Assembly: GCF_019891545.1 (NCBI RefSeq)
Contig: NZ_JAHDIU010000001.1
Coordinates: forward strand, 496,001 to 560,000
Source of the DNA: Flavobacterium coralii
GTDB taxonomy: Bacteria; Bacteroidota; Bacteroidia; Flavobacteriales; Flavobacteriaceae
Direction of reading: 5' to 3'
DNA: 64,000 nt
The translations under genes were made by a program, and so were the position numbers. Shown here one piece after another: positions 34,637-43,012 of this stretch (position 1 is the first letter of the stretch; the number at the start of each line of letters is the position of its first letter). The notes below the pieces were generated by a model. The model saw only the letters and a list, made by a program, of their open reading frames with translations, ran no database searches and was not told where the DNA came from.

Positions 34637-35161
34637 TTATGGTATTGATGTCATTCCGAATAGCTTGAACTCACCATTTATCTTTACAAACTGAAAGGCA
34701 TGGCTTGTGCCTGGATGCCCTTTAGAAAGTTCATTAGCAAGGTAGGTTGGTATCCATACTTCATATAGGGTTAAATCTCCAGGATAGTCGTCCGGCAGGT
34801 ATTTAGGCCTGTAGCCTTTAAGCAAAATTGCACTAAAAGTATATCCTCTTTTAGCAACTGCTTTATATACAGGAGATTTGGTAAAGTTTGTTGCTATGTT
34901 AAGATAAAAAACATCTCTTGTAACAAAGTAACCCCTGTTATTAAATTCGGGTGTACCCACACAGTCTATACAATCTATAACCGGATAGGCAAGTTTGTTA
35001 AAGGCTGCTGTATTGTTATTTACAAGTGCATCTATAAGTGCAACAAATACTTTATCCAGTTTATCCCATTCCTGTTTTGTAACCTTAACGGGAGTATTTG
35101 TTTGTTGTGCAAAACCGGTTATACTGCCAATAAAAACGCAGCATAGTAAAAAATGTCTCAT
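34637..35161 (-). CDS. Secreted hypothetical protein
   Basis: 174 residues with a signal peptide (MRHFLLCCVFIGSITGFAQ). The mature part has a helix (LDKVFVALIDALVNNNTAAF), a Cys pair in DCIDCVG and a beta-rich C-terminal half. The layout (helix, then strands, with HAFQFVKINGEFKLFGM at the end) recalls an NTF2-like cone fold, but this is only an impression. Single gene with its own terminator. Confidence 0.7.
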   Translation of the reverse strand: MRHFLLCCVFIGSITGFAQQTNTPVKVTKQEWDKLDKVFVALIDALVNNNTAAFNKLAYPVIDCIDCVGTPEFNNRGYFVTRDVFYLNIATNFTKSPVYKAVAKRGYTFSAILLKGYRPKYLPDDYPGDLTLYEVWIPTYLANELSKGHPGTSHAFQFVKINGEFKLFGMTSIP

Positions 35162-35208
35162 TGCTTAATCTGCTAAATCAGGTTAAAAGTAAGCATTATT
35201 TATTCCCT

Positions 35209-36477
35209 CTAGTACCAGCGTTTTTTATTTTTCTTCGAACCTTCAGATTTTCTGGATTTTGATTTTCCGTTCCTCTGAGCGCTTTTATTGTTGTTCCTGA
35301 GGTCGGGTTTCTTTTCCTGCTGTGGCTCACCGGTTGTTTCAGGAAAAGGGTAGGGATGGCCTTCAATTACTTTAATTTTAAGGCGAATCAGCTTTTCTAT
35401 ATCTTTCAGGTAAGGCAGCTCATCTTTGCTGCAAAACGATATGGCAAGCCCTTCGTTACCGGCACGCCCTGTACGGCCTATGCGGTGCACGTAAGTTTCC
35501 GGTATGTTGGGCAGGTCAAAGTTAATAACAAAAGGCAGGTTCTCTATATCAATACCCCTTGCGGCAATATCGGTAGCAACCAGTACACCTATTTCTTTAT
35601 CCTTAAAAGCATCAAGCATTTTAACTCTTGCACTTTGCGACTTATCGCCGTGTATAGCACCAGAATTAACGCCGTTTTTCTTTAATGCTTTTACAACATT
35701 GTCAGCGCCGTGCTTAGTACGTGTAAATACCAGTACATTGCTCAGGTTTTCATTACGGATAAGGTGATACAGCAATTTACGTTTATCACTCTTGTCAACA
35801 AAGTATAATTGCTGCTTTACCCTCTCTGCGGTAGAAGATACCGGTGTAACCGAAACATATTTCGGGTTGGTTAAAAAAGTATCAGCAAGTTCACGAATAG
35901 CCAAAGGCATTGTTGCAGAAAAAAGCAGTGTCTGCCTGTTATCAGGAGTCAGCTTAATAATTTTCTTTACATCATGTATAAAGCCCATATCCAGCATCTG
36001 GTCGGCTTCATCCAACACCAGGTGGTGAAGGTGGTCAAGGTTTATAAAGCCCTGCTTGTGCAGGTCTAAAAGCCTGCCGGGAGTGGCTATAAGTACATCT
36101 ACACCTTTTTTAAGCTGGTCGGTTTGCGGAGTTTGGTTAACACCACCGAAAATGGTAAGCTGGGTAATGTTTGTATAACGCCCGTAGGTTTCGAAACTTT
36201 CGCCTATTTGCAGTGCAAGCTCCCTTGTCGGGGTTATAATAAGCGTGCGGATGTATTTCCTTTTTTTAGCAGAGCCAACAATAGGGTGCAGGTCGTTAAG
36301 TATAGGTATTGCGAACGCGGCAGTTTTACCGGTTCCTGTTTGTGCACAGCCCACAAGGTCTGTACCCTCAAGTATTATGGGTATGGCCTGTTGCTGTATG
36401 GGTGTCGGGGCTTCATAGCCCTCGTCAGCAAGCGCCTGTTGTATATTTTTCAGTAAATTAAGATCTTCAAATTTCAT
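35209..36477 (-). CDS. DEAD-box RNA helicase, RhlE type
   Basis: 422 residues with all helicase motifs: Q motif near PTPIQQQAIP, motif I AQTGTGKT, PTREL, motif II DEAD, SAT, ARGID and HRIGRTGR. A short basic tail (about 35 residues, Lys/Arg/Ser-rich) follows the core and should bind RNA. RhlE-like enzymes act in ribosome assembly and cold adaptation. A TACCTTTG at 36528-36535 on the minus strand is a probable -7 element. Confidence 0.95.
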   Translation of the reverse strand: MKFEDLNLLKNIQQALADEGYEAPTPIQQQAIPIILEGTDLVGCAQTGTGKTAAFAIPILNDLHPIVGSAKKRKYIRTLIITPTRELALQIGESFETYGRYTNITQLTIFGGVNQTPQTDQLKKGVDVLIATPGRLLDLHKQGFINLDHLHHLVLDEADQMLDMGFIHDVKKIIKLTPDNRQTLLFSATMPLAIRELADTFLTNPKYVSVTPVSSTAERVKQQLYFVDKSDKRKLLYHLIRNENLSNVLVFTRTKHGADNVVKALKKNGVNSGAIHGDKSQSARVKMLDAFKDKEIGVLVATDIAARGIDIENLPFVINFDLPNIPETYVHRIGRTGRAGNEGLAISFCSKDELPYLKDIEKLIRLKIKVIEGHPYPFPETTGEPQQEKKPDLRNNNKSAQRNGKSKSRKSEGSKKNKKRWY

Positions 36478-36527
36478 GTAATATTATTATAATGCAAACA
36501 GCACCCAACAGCGGGTACTGCAGGATG

Positions 36528-36535
36528 CAAAGGTA
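36528..36535 (-). promoter_or_regulatory. Candidate -7 element of the RNA helicase gene
   Basis: The minus strand reads TACCTTTG, 50 bases before the ATG. The TTG element was not found. Confidence 0.4.
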
Positions 36536-36576
36536 TGCTTTTATTTTTAAAGTAATTTGCTGGTTTACAGTTTTAA

Positions 36577-36597
36577 AAAAGAGCATTACAGCTCTTT
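36577..36597 (-). terminator. Terminator hairpin containing the stop codon of the formimidoylglutamase-like gene
   Basis: Arms AAAGAGC (36578-36584) and GCTCTTT (36591-36597) pair, and the TAA stop lies in the loop on the minus strand. A T run follows. Coding and termination signals therefore overlap. Confidence 0.7.
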
Positions 36598-37617
36598 CGA
36601 TTTAATAAAGTCGGTAACAAGGTAAGCTATAAGCTTGCCGGTAAGGTGGTTGTTCTTTTCATTATCCAGTTCAGGCGCTCCTTCGCAAATATGCAGATAG
36701 CATGCATTTTTGTTCCTGCCAAAGTAGTGCACGAACTGCCTTGCTTTCTCTATGCTGAAGCCTGTCGGTGTCATGGCGCTACTGGCAACATTAGGCAATG
36801 CATCAAGATCCAGCTCTATACCAAAAGGCTCATCTTCTATAAAGCCAAGTGCATGGCCCATTTCGTCAGAAAAGCTCTTTTCGCGGCGTACTGCAAGTTG
36901 TTCATACGTATTGTATTTAATGCGGTCTCCCTGCTTTTTAATAGTCTCCATCACACCTTTAGAGGTATAATTTTCGTGAAGCCCGAATATAAAATACTTT
37001 TTAAGGAAGCCTTCTTCAAAAGCATAAGAAAATCCGTTACCGCTATGGCGACCTTCAAGTATCCTGAAATCAGTATGCGCATCAAAATTGATGGCATTAA
37101 CCGGCTTGCCCTTAGCAAGCGCAGTCCCTTTAATGTTTCCGTAGGCGTTATTATGCCCGCCACCCACAATTATCGGTATTTTGCCCGCGCCTATAATTGT
37201 GCAGATAATATGCGATACTTCTTTATCAATCTCGCTGATGAGTGCTGAAAGCTTTTTGCGCTCTTCGGGCAAATTCGTGTTTAAGCCTGCTGCGGCCTCC
37301 ATAACGGCAGAAGTATCTAAATGTCCGAGTATTAAAAGGCTGCTGCCTTTGCAGAATTTATTGTGCTGAATGTTTACAATGCTTTTTAAAGCCTGTTCCC
37401 AAGCCGAAGCTGCACCCGGCCTGCCGTAGTTGGCACGCACGCCAATATCTTCGGGTATGCCGAAAAGCACAAAGCCCGCATCACATTCCTTTGTAAATTC
37501 CCAAATATCTTTATCTTTGGGAACTGTAAGAATGCGCTCACCAAATTTTATTTCGCCGCTTCGCTGCGAAGTATATTTAGAAAGTTGTGCGGCTGTAAGC
37601 TTAATTATGGTTTCCAT
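36586..37617 (-). CDS. hutG: Formimidoylglutamase-like ureohydrolase
   Basis: 343 residues of the arginase fold. Metal ligands are in GGGHNNAYG, NFDAHTDFR and ELDLDALPN. GGGH in place of the arginase GGDH points to formimidoylglutamase or a Bacteroidota-specific relative rather than arginase or agmatinase. Formimidoylglutamase releases formamide from N-formimidoyl-glutamate in histidine breakdown. No other hut gene is in the window, so the pathway is uncertain. TATTTTTG on the minus strand at 37636-37643 is a likely promoter part. Confidence 0.8.
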   Translation of the reverse strand: METIIKLTAAQLSKYTSQRSGEIKFGERILTVPKDKDIWEFTKECDAGFVLFGIPEDIGVRANYGRPGAASAWEQALKSIVNIQHNKFCKGSSLLILGHLDTSAVMEAAAGLNTNLPEERKKLSALISEIDKEVSHIICTIIGAGKIPIIVGGGHNNAYGNIKGTALAKGKPVNAINFDAHTDFRILEGRHSGNGFSYAFEEGFLKKYFIFGLHENYTSKGVMETIKKQGDRIKYNTYEQLAVRREKSFSDEMGHALGFIEDEPFGIELDLDALPNVASSAMTPTGFSIEKARQFVHYFGRNKNACYLHICEGAPELDNEKNNHLTGKLIAYLVTDFIKSKEL

Positions 37618-37719
37618 AGGCTATAAATAGGATGTCAAAAATACTATTTTCAGCTAAAATTTCGTTAAAAACAGAAGCGTAATTGAAATATCTTTAATTT
37701 TGTTAAAATTATTTGAGTG

Positions 37720-38595
37720 ATGGAAAAAGAAAGAAGCAATTCAAGTTTAAAAGCAATAATACTTATACTCGCTATCCTGCTTGTGGGCAGCCTGGCATTT
37801 ATGTATAAGATGAGCACCGACAGCGAAAAAGCTGAAAAGCAGTATGTGAGCGAGAAAGACCAATTTCTTGCAGAGCTTAATGAAACAAAGGCTCAATATG
37901 ATGCCGCAGTAGCCGAAAACACAGGCCTTAAAGGCGAACTGGAAGAAGAAAGGGCAAAAATTCAGCGCCTGATTGATGAAGTAGAGAAGTGGAAAGGCGA
38001 TGCAAATTCGTTACGCAAGTATAAAGACGACTACTCAAGGCTTAAGCGTGAAATGGACAGGCTTATGGCTGAAAACAAACAGCTAAAGGCACAGAACCAG
38101 CAGCTTACCACAGAGCGTGACAGCACTATGGTTGTTCTGGATGAATCGCGCAGGTATAATGATACATTAGTATCGCAAAACGAGAACCTGAGCAAAACGG
38201 TTGAAAGGGCATCTAAGCTTACCATACTTGACCTAAAGGCCGACCCGTACAAAGAAAGGAATTCAGGTAAACTTGTAAGCACCGAAAGGGCAAGGCGTGT
38301 AGATGTACTTAAAATAAGCTTTACCATTGCAGCCAATGAGGTGGCCCAGGCCGGTAACAAAATGTATTATGTACAGGTTATAGACCCTAAAAATAATGTG
38401 CTTGGCGAAAAGCAGACAGAAGTATTTGGCGATTACACACTGACTTACAGCTTTATAACCAATGCCATTTATGAAAATAAAACCATGAAGGTTTCAGAAA
38501 CCCTTTCAGGTAAAGATTTTGAAAAAGGCACATATCATGTAAACCTTTTTGATAAAGATAAACTGGTAGCTAACTCAACTTTTACTTTAAAATAA
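37720..38595 (+). CDS. Membrane-anchored coiled-coil protein
   Basis: 291 residues from the ATG at 37720; a GTG directly before it is possible. One N-terminal membrane helix (about residues 11-28) is followed by a long coiled coil (about 30-160, rich in Glu/Lys/Gln) and a C-terminal beta domain with VDVLKISFTIAANEVA and ENKTMKVSETLSG. The topology suggests a periplasm-facing spacer with a C-terminal beta-sandwich. No family name was recognised. It is a single gene closed by a strong terminator. Confidence 0.75.
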   Translation: MEKERSNSSLKAIILILAILLVGSLAFMYKMSTDSEKAEKQYVSEKDQFLAELNETKAQYDAAVAENTGLKGELEEERAKIQRLIDEVEKWKGDANSLRKYKDDYSRLKREMDRLMAENKQLKAQNQQLTTERDSTMVVLDESRRYNDTLVSQNENLSKTVERASKLTILDLKADPYKERNSGKLVSTERARRVDVLKISFTIAANEVAQAGNKMYYVQVIDPKNNVLGEKQTEVFGDYTLTYSFITNAIYENKTMKVSETLSGKDFEKGTYHVNLFDKDKLVANSTFTLK

Positions 38596-38614
38596 AAATT
38601 TAGTTTATCAGTTG

Positions 38615-38646
38615 AAAAGCACCGGATTGTATCCGGTGCTTTTTTT
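38615..38646 (+). terminator. Rho-independent terminator
   Basis: Arms AAAAGCACCGGA and TCCGGTGCTTTT form a perfect 12-bp stem with a 5-base loop. A T run follows. Confidence 0.88.
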
Positions 38647-38820
38647 ATGCAGTAATTTTATGAAGCTTAATCTATTTACCAACAATATTTATTTTTATTA
38701 AAATTATAGAAAACACTTTGATTAATGCATTCTTGTTACTTTTTTAGCAACAAATAGTATCGGTTTTTTCCTTTTTCAATATTTATCGGCTATATTAGTG
38801 TTTTATAAAAAACTTAATAG

Positions 38821-40053
38821 ATGACCGCAGGTATTATACTGGTACTTTGTCTGCTTGTGCTTTTAGCATATATATTCGATTTAACTTCACCAAAAACCAA
38901 AATACCATCTGTATTGCTTTTGCTGGTGCTTGGCTTTCTTGTAAGGCAGCTAAGCAATTTTTTTGGTGTAACACTTATTGACTTACAGGAAGTACTGCCG
39001 ATATTAGGCAGTATCGGATTGATACTTATAGTACTTGAAGGCGCGCTGGAGCTTGAACTGAGCCGTGATAAACTGCCGGTTGTAAAAAGAGCTGTATTAA
39101 TTGGGTGTATTCCGCTTATAATATTTGCATTGCTGTTGGCTTATGTTTTTCAGTATATTACAGACTGGGATTATAAAACCTGCCTTACTAATGCCATACC
39201 ACTTGCCATAATAAGCAGTTCTGTTGCCATTCCCAGCGTACGCAGTTTCAGGAAAGCCGACCGCGAGTTCGTGATTTATGAAAGCAGCATATCTGATATA
39301 ATCGGAGTAATCTTCTTCAACTTTATAGTAATGCACGATACCATTGGCTTTATGGCTTTCGGTTCTTTTTTTGTGCAGCTTATCATTATCATCATAATTT
39401 CTTTTATTGCCACAGGCAGCCTTTCTTTTTTACTTAGCCGCCTGGATCATCATATAAAGTTTGTACCCATTATTTTCCTTGTAATACTCATTTATGAGAT
39501 AAGTAAGGAGTTTCACCTGCCGTCGCTTGTGTTTATACTGGTATTCGGTTTATTCTTAAATAACCTTAACCTTATTGGTGAAGTAAAACTGATACAACAA
39601 CTTAAGCCTAAAGTATTAAGGCGAGAGGTAAACAAATTCAGGGAAATTACCATAGAGGCAACCTTTCTGGTAAGGGCTTTATTCTTCCTTCTCTTTGGTT
39701 ATCTTATACATACCAGCGAACTTTTAAACACAGATGTTTTACTGTTCTCGGCGGCAATAACCCTTAGCATTTATATTTTGAGGGCAATAGCCTTAAAACT
39801 TTCAGGCATAAAGCTTATACCACTTTTATTTATAGCACCAAGGGGCTTAATAACCATATTACTGTTTCTCTCTATAATCCCGGAACTAAGGCTTCCTTTC
39901 ATTAACCGTAGTATGATTATACAAATTGTAATACTTACCTCTTTGGTTATGATGATGGGCACTATACTGAGTAAAAAAGAACCAACTGTAGAAACTACTG
40001 CTGAAGACGGACCCGATAAAGATAGTGAAGAGGAGCAGATAGATACCCTGTAG
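38821..40053 (+). CDS. Cation/proton antiporter, second family member
   Basis: 410 residues with about 12 membrane helices and an acidic hydrophilic C-terminal tail. Motifs are IISSSVAIPSV and ESSISDIIGVIFFN in the broken-helix region, which differ from the NhaP-type TDP/ND pairs of the antiporter at 14681. They are closer to the KefB/CPA2 group. It should exchange K+ or Na+ for H+. The 225-base stretch upstream is AT-rich, with the terminator of the previous gene and no clear promoter. Confidence 0.87.
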   Translation: MTAGIILVLCLLVLLAYIFDLTSPKTKIPSVLLLLVLGFLVRQLSNFFGVTLIDLQEVLPILGSIGLILIVLEGALELELSRDKLPVVKRAVLIGCIPLIIFALLLAYVFQYITDWDYKTCLTNAIPLAIISSSVAIPSVRSFRKADREFVIYESSISDIIGVIFFNFIVMHDTIGFMAFGSFFVQLIIIIIISFIATGSLSFLLSRLDHHIKFVPIIFLVILIYEISKEFHLPSLVFILVFGLFLNNLNLIGEVKLIQQLKPKVLRREVNKFREITIEATFLVRALFFLLFGYLIHTSELLNTDVLLFSAAITLSIYILRAIALKLSGIKLIPLLFIAPRGLITILLFLSIIPELRLPFINRSMIIQIVILTSLVMMMGTILSKKEPTVETTAEDGPDKDSEEEQIDTL

Positions 40054-40135
40054 TTGTCCTGATAGCACCCTGTTTTTGTCAGCTTTACAGATGTAGCTTC
40101 ACATAGCGTGTGCTTATCTTTATCTTAAAAATAAT

Positions 40136-40498
40136 ATGCAAAAGTTTGACAGTGTTGATGACTATATTGCTTCATTTCCAGATGATACAGCCCATCTATT
40201 GCAACAGGTAAGGCAGATAATAAGAGAATGTGCACCTGAAGCAGAAGAATTAATTAGCTATAATATGCCTGCTTATCGCTTTAATGGTGTGCTGGTTTAC
40301 TTTGCAGGATATAAAAACCATATCGGATTTTACGCATTGCCTTCAGGAAACGCAGCAATTGAAGAGGAACTATCACGTTATAAGCAGGGCAGGGGTTCTG
40401 TACAGTTTCCTTTAAGCAAGCCAATACCGGTAGATTTAATTAAGAAAATTGTTGCCTGTCGTATAGAGGAAAACCTCTCAAAAAAGAAAAAATCCTAA
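40136..40498 (+). CDS. DUF1801 (YdhG-like) protein
   Basis: 120 residues. ELISYNMPAYRFNGVLVYFAGYKNHIGFY is the family core, and a basic C-terminal tail follows. These small proteins are of unknown function, with a fold related to frataxin-like or iron-binding proteins in some annotations. The gene is convergent with the TSUP exporter, and the two stop codons share bases at 40495-40498. Confidence 0.88.
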   Translation: MQKFDSVDDYIASFPDDTAHLLQQVRQIIRECAPEAEELISYNMPAYRFNGVLVYFAGYKNHIGFYALPSGNAAIEEELSRYKQGRGSVQFPLSKPIPVDLIKKIVACRIEENLSKKKKS

Positions 40499-41319
40499 AA
40501 GGCTTTTACCAGTATGCGAATGCCAACCAGTATCATGCATATTGCAAGCGATTGTATAATAACGTTGCTTTTAATTTTATGCGAAAGCAATGCCCCAAGC
40601 TGTGCGCCCGGCACCACACCGAGAGCAAGAAGTAAGATCATCTGTACTGTACCTTCGTTGTCATAAGTTCCGCTAATTGCGTGTACAATTACACTGACTG
40701 TAGCCATTACAGCAAGTATAAAATGTGAGGTTGCCGTTGCCACATGAACAGGAAACTTTAGCCAGTTTACCATTGCAGGCACGTGTATAATACCGCCGCC
40801 TATGCCCAGCAACGGAGAAATATAACCTACCACTATACTAACTAAGTTGCCATAAAGCGGATTATAGCTGTAGGTATAGGTCATACCTTTATTATCTGTA
40901 AGCGTGTGTTGCCTGTAGCCTTGTTTTTGTACAGGCTTTGCGGTAAGTATTGGGTTCCTGTTTTTATAAAAAAGGTATGCTGCCAGTACCAACAGTAAAA
41001 CTCCGAAAATAGTATTAAATAGCTGCTGCGGTATGTATTTAACAGTTAATACACCAAGTATAGAACCCGGTATGGTATAAAGTGCAAAAGTAATGCCCGC
41101 ACGGTAATCTATCCTGCCGGAACGCGCATAGGCAAAAGTTCCGGATATAGCATTTACAGATACTACCGCAATAGATATTGCCGTAACCAGTTCAGGGCTT
41201 AATTCAGGGTAAAAAATAAGTAAAAGGGGAACAAGTATAAAACCGCCGCCTGCCCCTATAAGTGTACCTACGGTACCTATAAAAAGGCCTGCTGCCACTA
41301 TCAGTATATTGCTTTCCAA
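40495..41319 (-). CDS. TSUP (TauE/SafE) family membrane exporter
   Basis: 274 residues with 8 membrane helices and the duplicated family motif: GTLIGAGGGFILVPLLL in the first half and GIGGGIIHVPAMV in the second. These proteins export sulfite or organosulfonates. No sulfur-oxidation gene adjoins it, but an MBL-rhodanese protein is encoded about 17 kb away. It lies 22 bases downstream of the alanine dehydrogenase gene and may be cotranscribed with it. Confidence 0.9.
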   Translation of the reverse strand: MESNILIVAAGLFIGTVGTLIGAGGGFILVPLLLIFYPELSPELVTAISIAVVSVNAISGTFAYARSGRIDYRAGITFALYTIPGSILGVLTVKYIPQQLFNTIFGVLLLVLAAYLFYKNRNPILTAKPVQKQGYRQHTLTDNKGMTYTYSYNPLYGNLVSIVVGYISPLLGIGGGIIHVPAMVNWLKFPVHVATATSHFILAVMATVSVIVHAISGTYDNEGTVQMILLLALGVVPGAQLGALLSHKIKSNVIIQSLAICMILVGIRILVKAF

Positions 41320-41341
41320 AAGAGTTTGTTTTGTGGCAAAT

Positions 41342-42535
41342 TTAAAAAATTAATAGGTTAATATCGCGATAAGAAAGTGAAAACCATTCCGCAATAGACC
41401 TGTTTGTTAATAAGCCATGATAGAAATAAACCCCGTTTTTAAGTCCCCGGTTACAACGCACGGCACTTTCAAGTCCGCCATCATCAGCCATTTGCAGTAA
41501 GAACGGGCTAATGATATTGCTGATTGACATAGAGGCTGTTTTTGAATAGCGGGAAGGTATATTAGGGACACAGTAATGTACTACATTATTTTTAACAAAT
41601 GTGGGCTTTTCATGTGTGGTTATTTCAGATGTTTCAAAGCACCCGCCTGTATCGATGCATACATCTACTATAACAGCGCCACGCTTCATATGCTCTACCA
41701 TTGTTTCAGATACAATAATGGGCGTACGGTTTTTACCCCGCATGGCACCAATGGCTACATCGCAACGCATTAATGCTTTAAGCAATGTTTTTTCCTGAAT
41801 AGTAGAGGTAAATATACGCTGATTTAATGCTGATTGCAGCCTGCGTAATTTGGTTATAGAGTTATCAAATACTTTTACATTTGCACCAAGCCCTAAAGCG
41901 GTCTTGGCGGCAAACTCAGCAACCGTACCCGCACCTATAATTACTACCTCTGTTGGCGGAACACCGGTAATATTTCCAAGCAGCAACCCTTTACCGATTT
42001 TCTGGTTTATCATTAATTCTGATGCAATGAGTACAGAGGCCGTACCTGCAATCTCACTTAACGATTTTACGGCAGGGTAGGAGCCGTCTTCATCTTTTAT
42101 AAATTCAAAGGCAAGCGCTGTAATTTTTTTAGCTGCAAGCGCTTCAAAGTATTCTTTTTTTTGTGTTTTAAGCTGTATGGCCGAGATGAGTAGCGACTGG
42201 TGGTTCATCATCTCAATTTCTTTGATAGTGGGCGGCTCCACTTTAAGGATAATGGGACAGCCAAAAACTTTTTTTGTATCCTGAACCACTTCGGCACCCG
42301 CATCGCTATACTCTTTATCGCTATAGCTGGAGCTTTCGCCCGCACCTGCTTCAATCATTACACGGTGCCCATGTGCAGTAAGCGCACTCACAGCATCGGG
42401 CGTAAGGCATATCCTCCGTTCCTGGAAAGAAGTTTCTTTGGGCAGGCCGATAAAAAGATCGCCCCGCTGCCTTTCCACTTCAAGTTTCTCTTCCTGCGGG
42501 AGCAGTTGCTGTTTTGTAAATGGTGTTAACGACAT
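41342..42535 (-). CDS. ald: Alanine dehydrogenase
   Basis: 397 residues. The N-terminal substrate domain has GLPKETSFQERRICLTP and ILKVEPP; the NAD domain has VVIIGAGTVAEFAAKTAL; and VCIDTGGCFETSE corresponds to the conserved V-DQGG region of Ald. It interconverts L-alanine and pyruvate plus ammonia with NAD. The N-terminus is about 25 residues longer than classical Ald, a form usual in Flavobacteria. PNT alpha is the alternative, but the single-protein length favours Ald. Confidence 0.87.
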   Translation of the reverse strand: MSLTPFTKQQLLPQEEKLEVERQRGDLFIGLPKETSFQERRICLTPDAVSALTAHGHRVMIEAGAGESSSYSDKEYSDAGAEVVQDTKKVFGCPIILKVEPPTIKEIEMMNHQSLLISAIQLKTQKKEYFEALAAKKITALAFEFIKDEDGSYPAVKSLSEIAGTASVLIASELMINQKIGKGLLLGNITGVPPTEVVIIGAGTVAEFAAKTALGLGANVKVFDNSITKLRRLQSALNQRIFTSTIQEKTLLKALMRCDVAIGAMRGKNRTPIIVSETMVEHMKRGAVIVDVCIDTGGCFETSEITTHEKPTFVKNNVVHYCVPNIPSRYSKTASMSISNIISPFLLQMADDGGLESAVRCNRGLKNGVYFYHGLLTNRSIAEWFSLSYRDINLLIF

Positions 42536-42591
42536 TGTAATGATGTGAGATAATTGGTTCTAAATTACAAAAATATCAACGCATGTTAAAA

Positions 42592-42999
42592 TTATTTCAG
42601 TATTAGGTGCCTTCTTCCGTCAGGTAAAATTTTTATGGTTACCGAAGAATGATCTAAGGGTATAAGGTTGGGTGTTTTTTCAGGCCATTCGATAAAACAC
42701 ATATGGCCGGAATAAAAGTACTCATCCATACCCATATCATAAGCTTCCTCCTCGGTATTCAGCCTGTAAAGGTCGAAATGATATACTGTTTTACCATCTT
42801 CGGTTTCATATTCGTTTACCAGTGAAAAGGTAGGACTCGATGTAATATCTTTAACCCCTAACTGCTTGGCAAGGGCTTTAATAAGTGTTGTTTTGCCTGC
42901 ACCCATGCCTGCATGAAATAAAACAGTTTGTTTTAAGCCTGCTTCTAAAAGTTTTTTTGCGGCTAAATCTATCTCGTCCAGCGAAAAAGTAAATTCCAT
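42592..42999 (-). CDS. tsaE: tRNA threonylcarbamoyladenosine biosynthesis ATPase TsaE
   Basis: 135 residues from MEFTFSLDEIDL. The Walker A GMGAGKTTLIKAL, switch TSSPTFSLVNEY, Walker B HFDLYRL and FIEWPEK are diagnostic. TsaE is the ATPase of the TsaBDE complex that makes t6A37 on ANN-decoding tRNAs. A start at 43032 would overlap porX; the chosen one lies 13 bases after it. The gene pair porX-tsaE is probably one transcript. Confidence 0.95.
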   Translation of the reverse strand: MEFTFSLDEIDLAAKKLLEAGLKQTVLFHAGMGAGKTTLIKALAKQLGVKDITSSPTFSLVNEYETEDGKTVYHFDLYRLNTEEEAYDMGMDEYFYSGHMCFIEWPEKTPNLIPLDHSSVTIKILPDGRRHLILK

Positions 43000-43012
43000 A
43001 TCTCTGAACCGC

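Noticed and set aside
36646-37248. 200-codon open frame on the plus strand within the formimidoylglutamase-like gene
   Set aside because: It is opposite to a gene with all metal-site motifs and shows no domain of its own.
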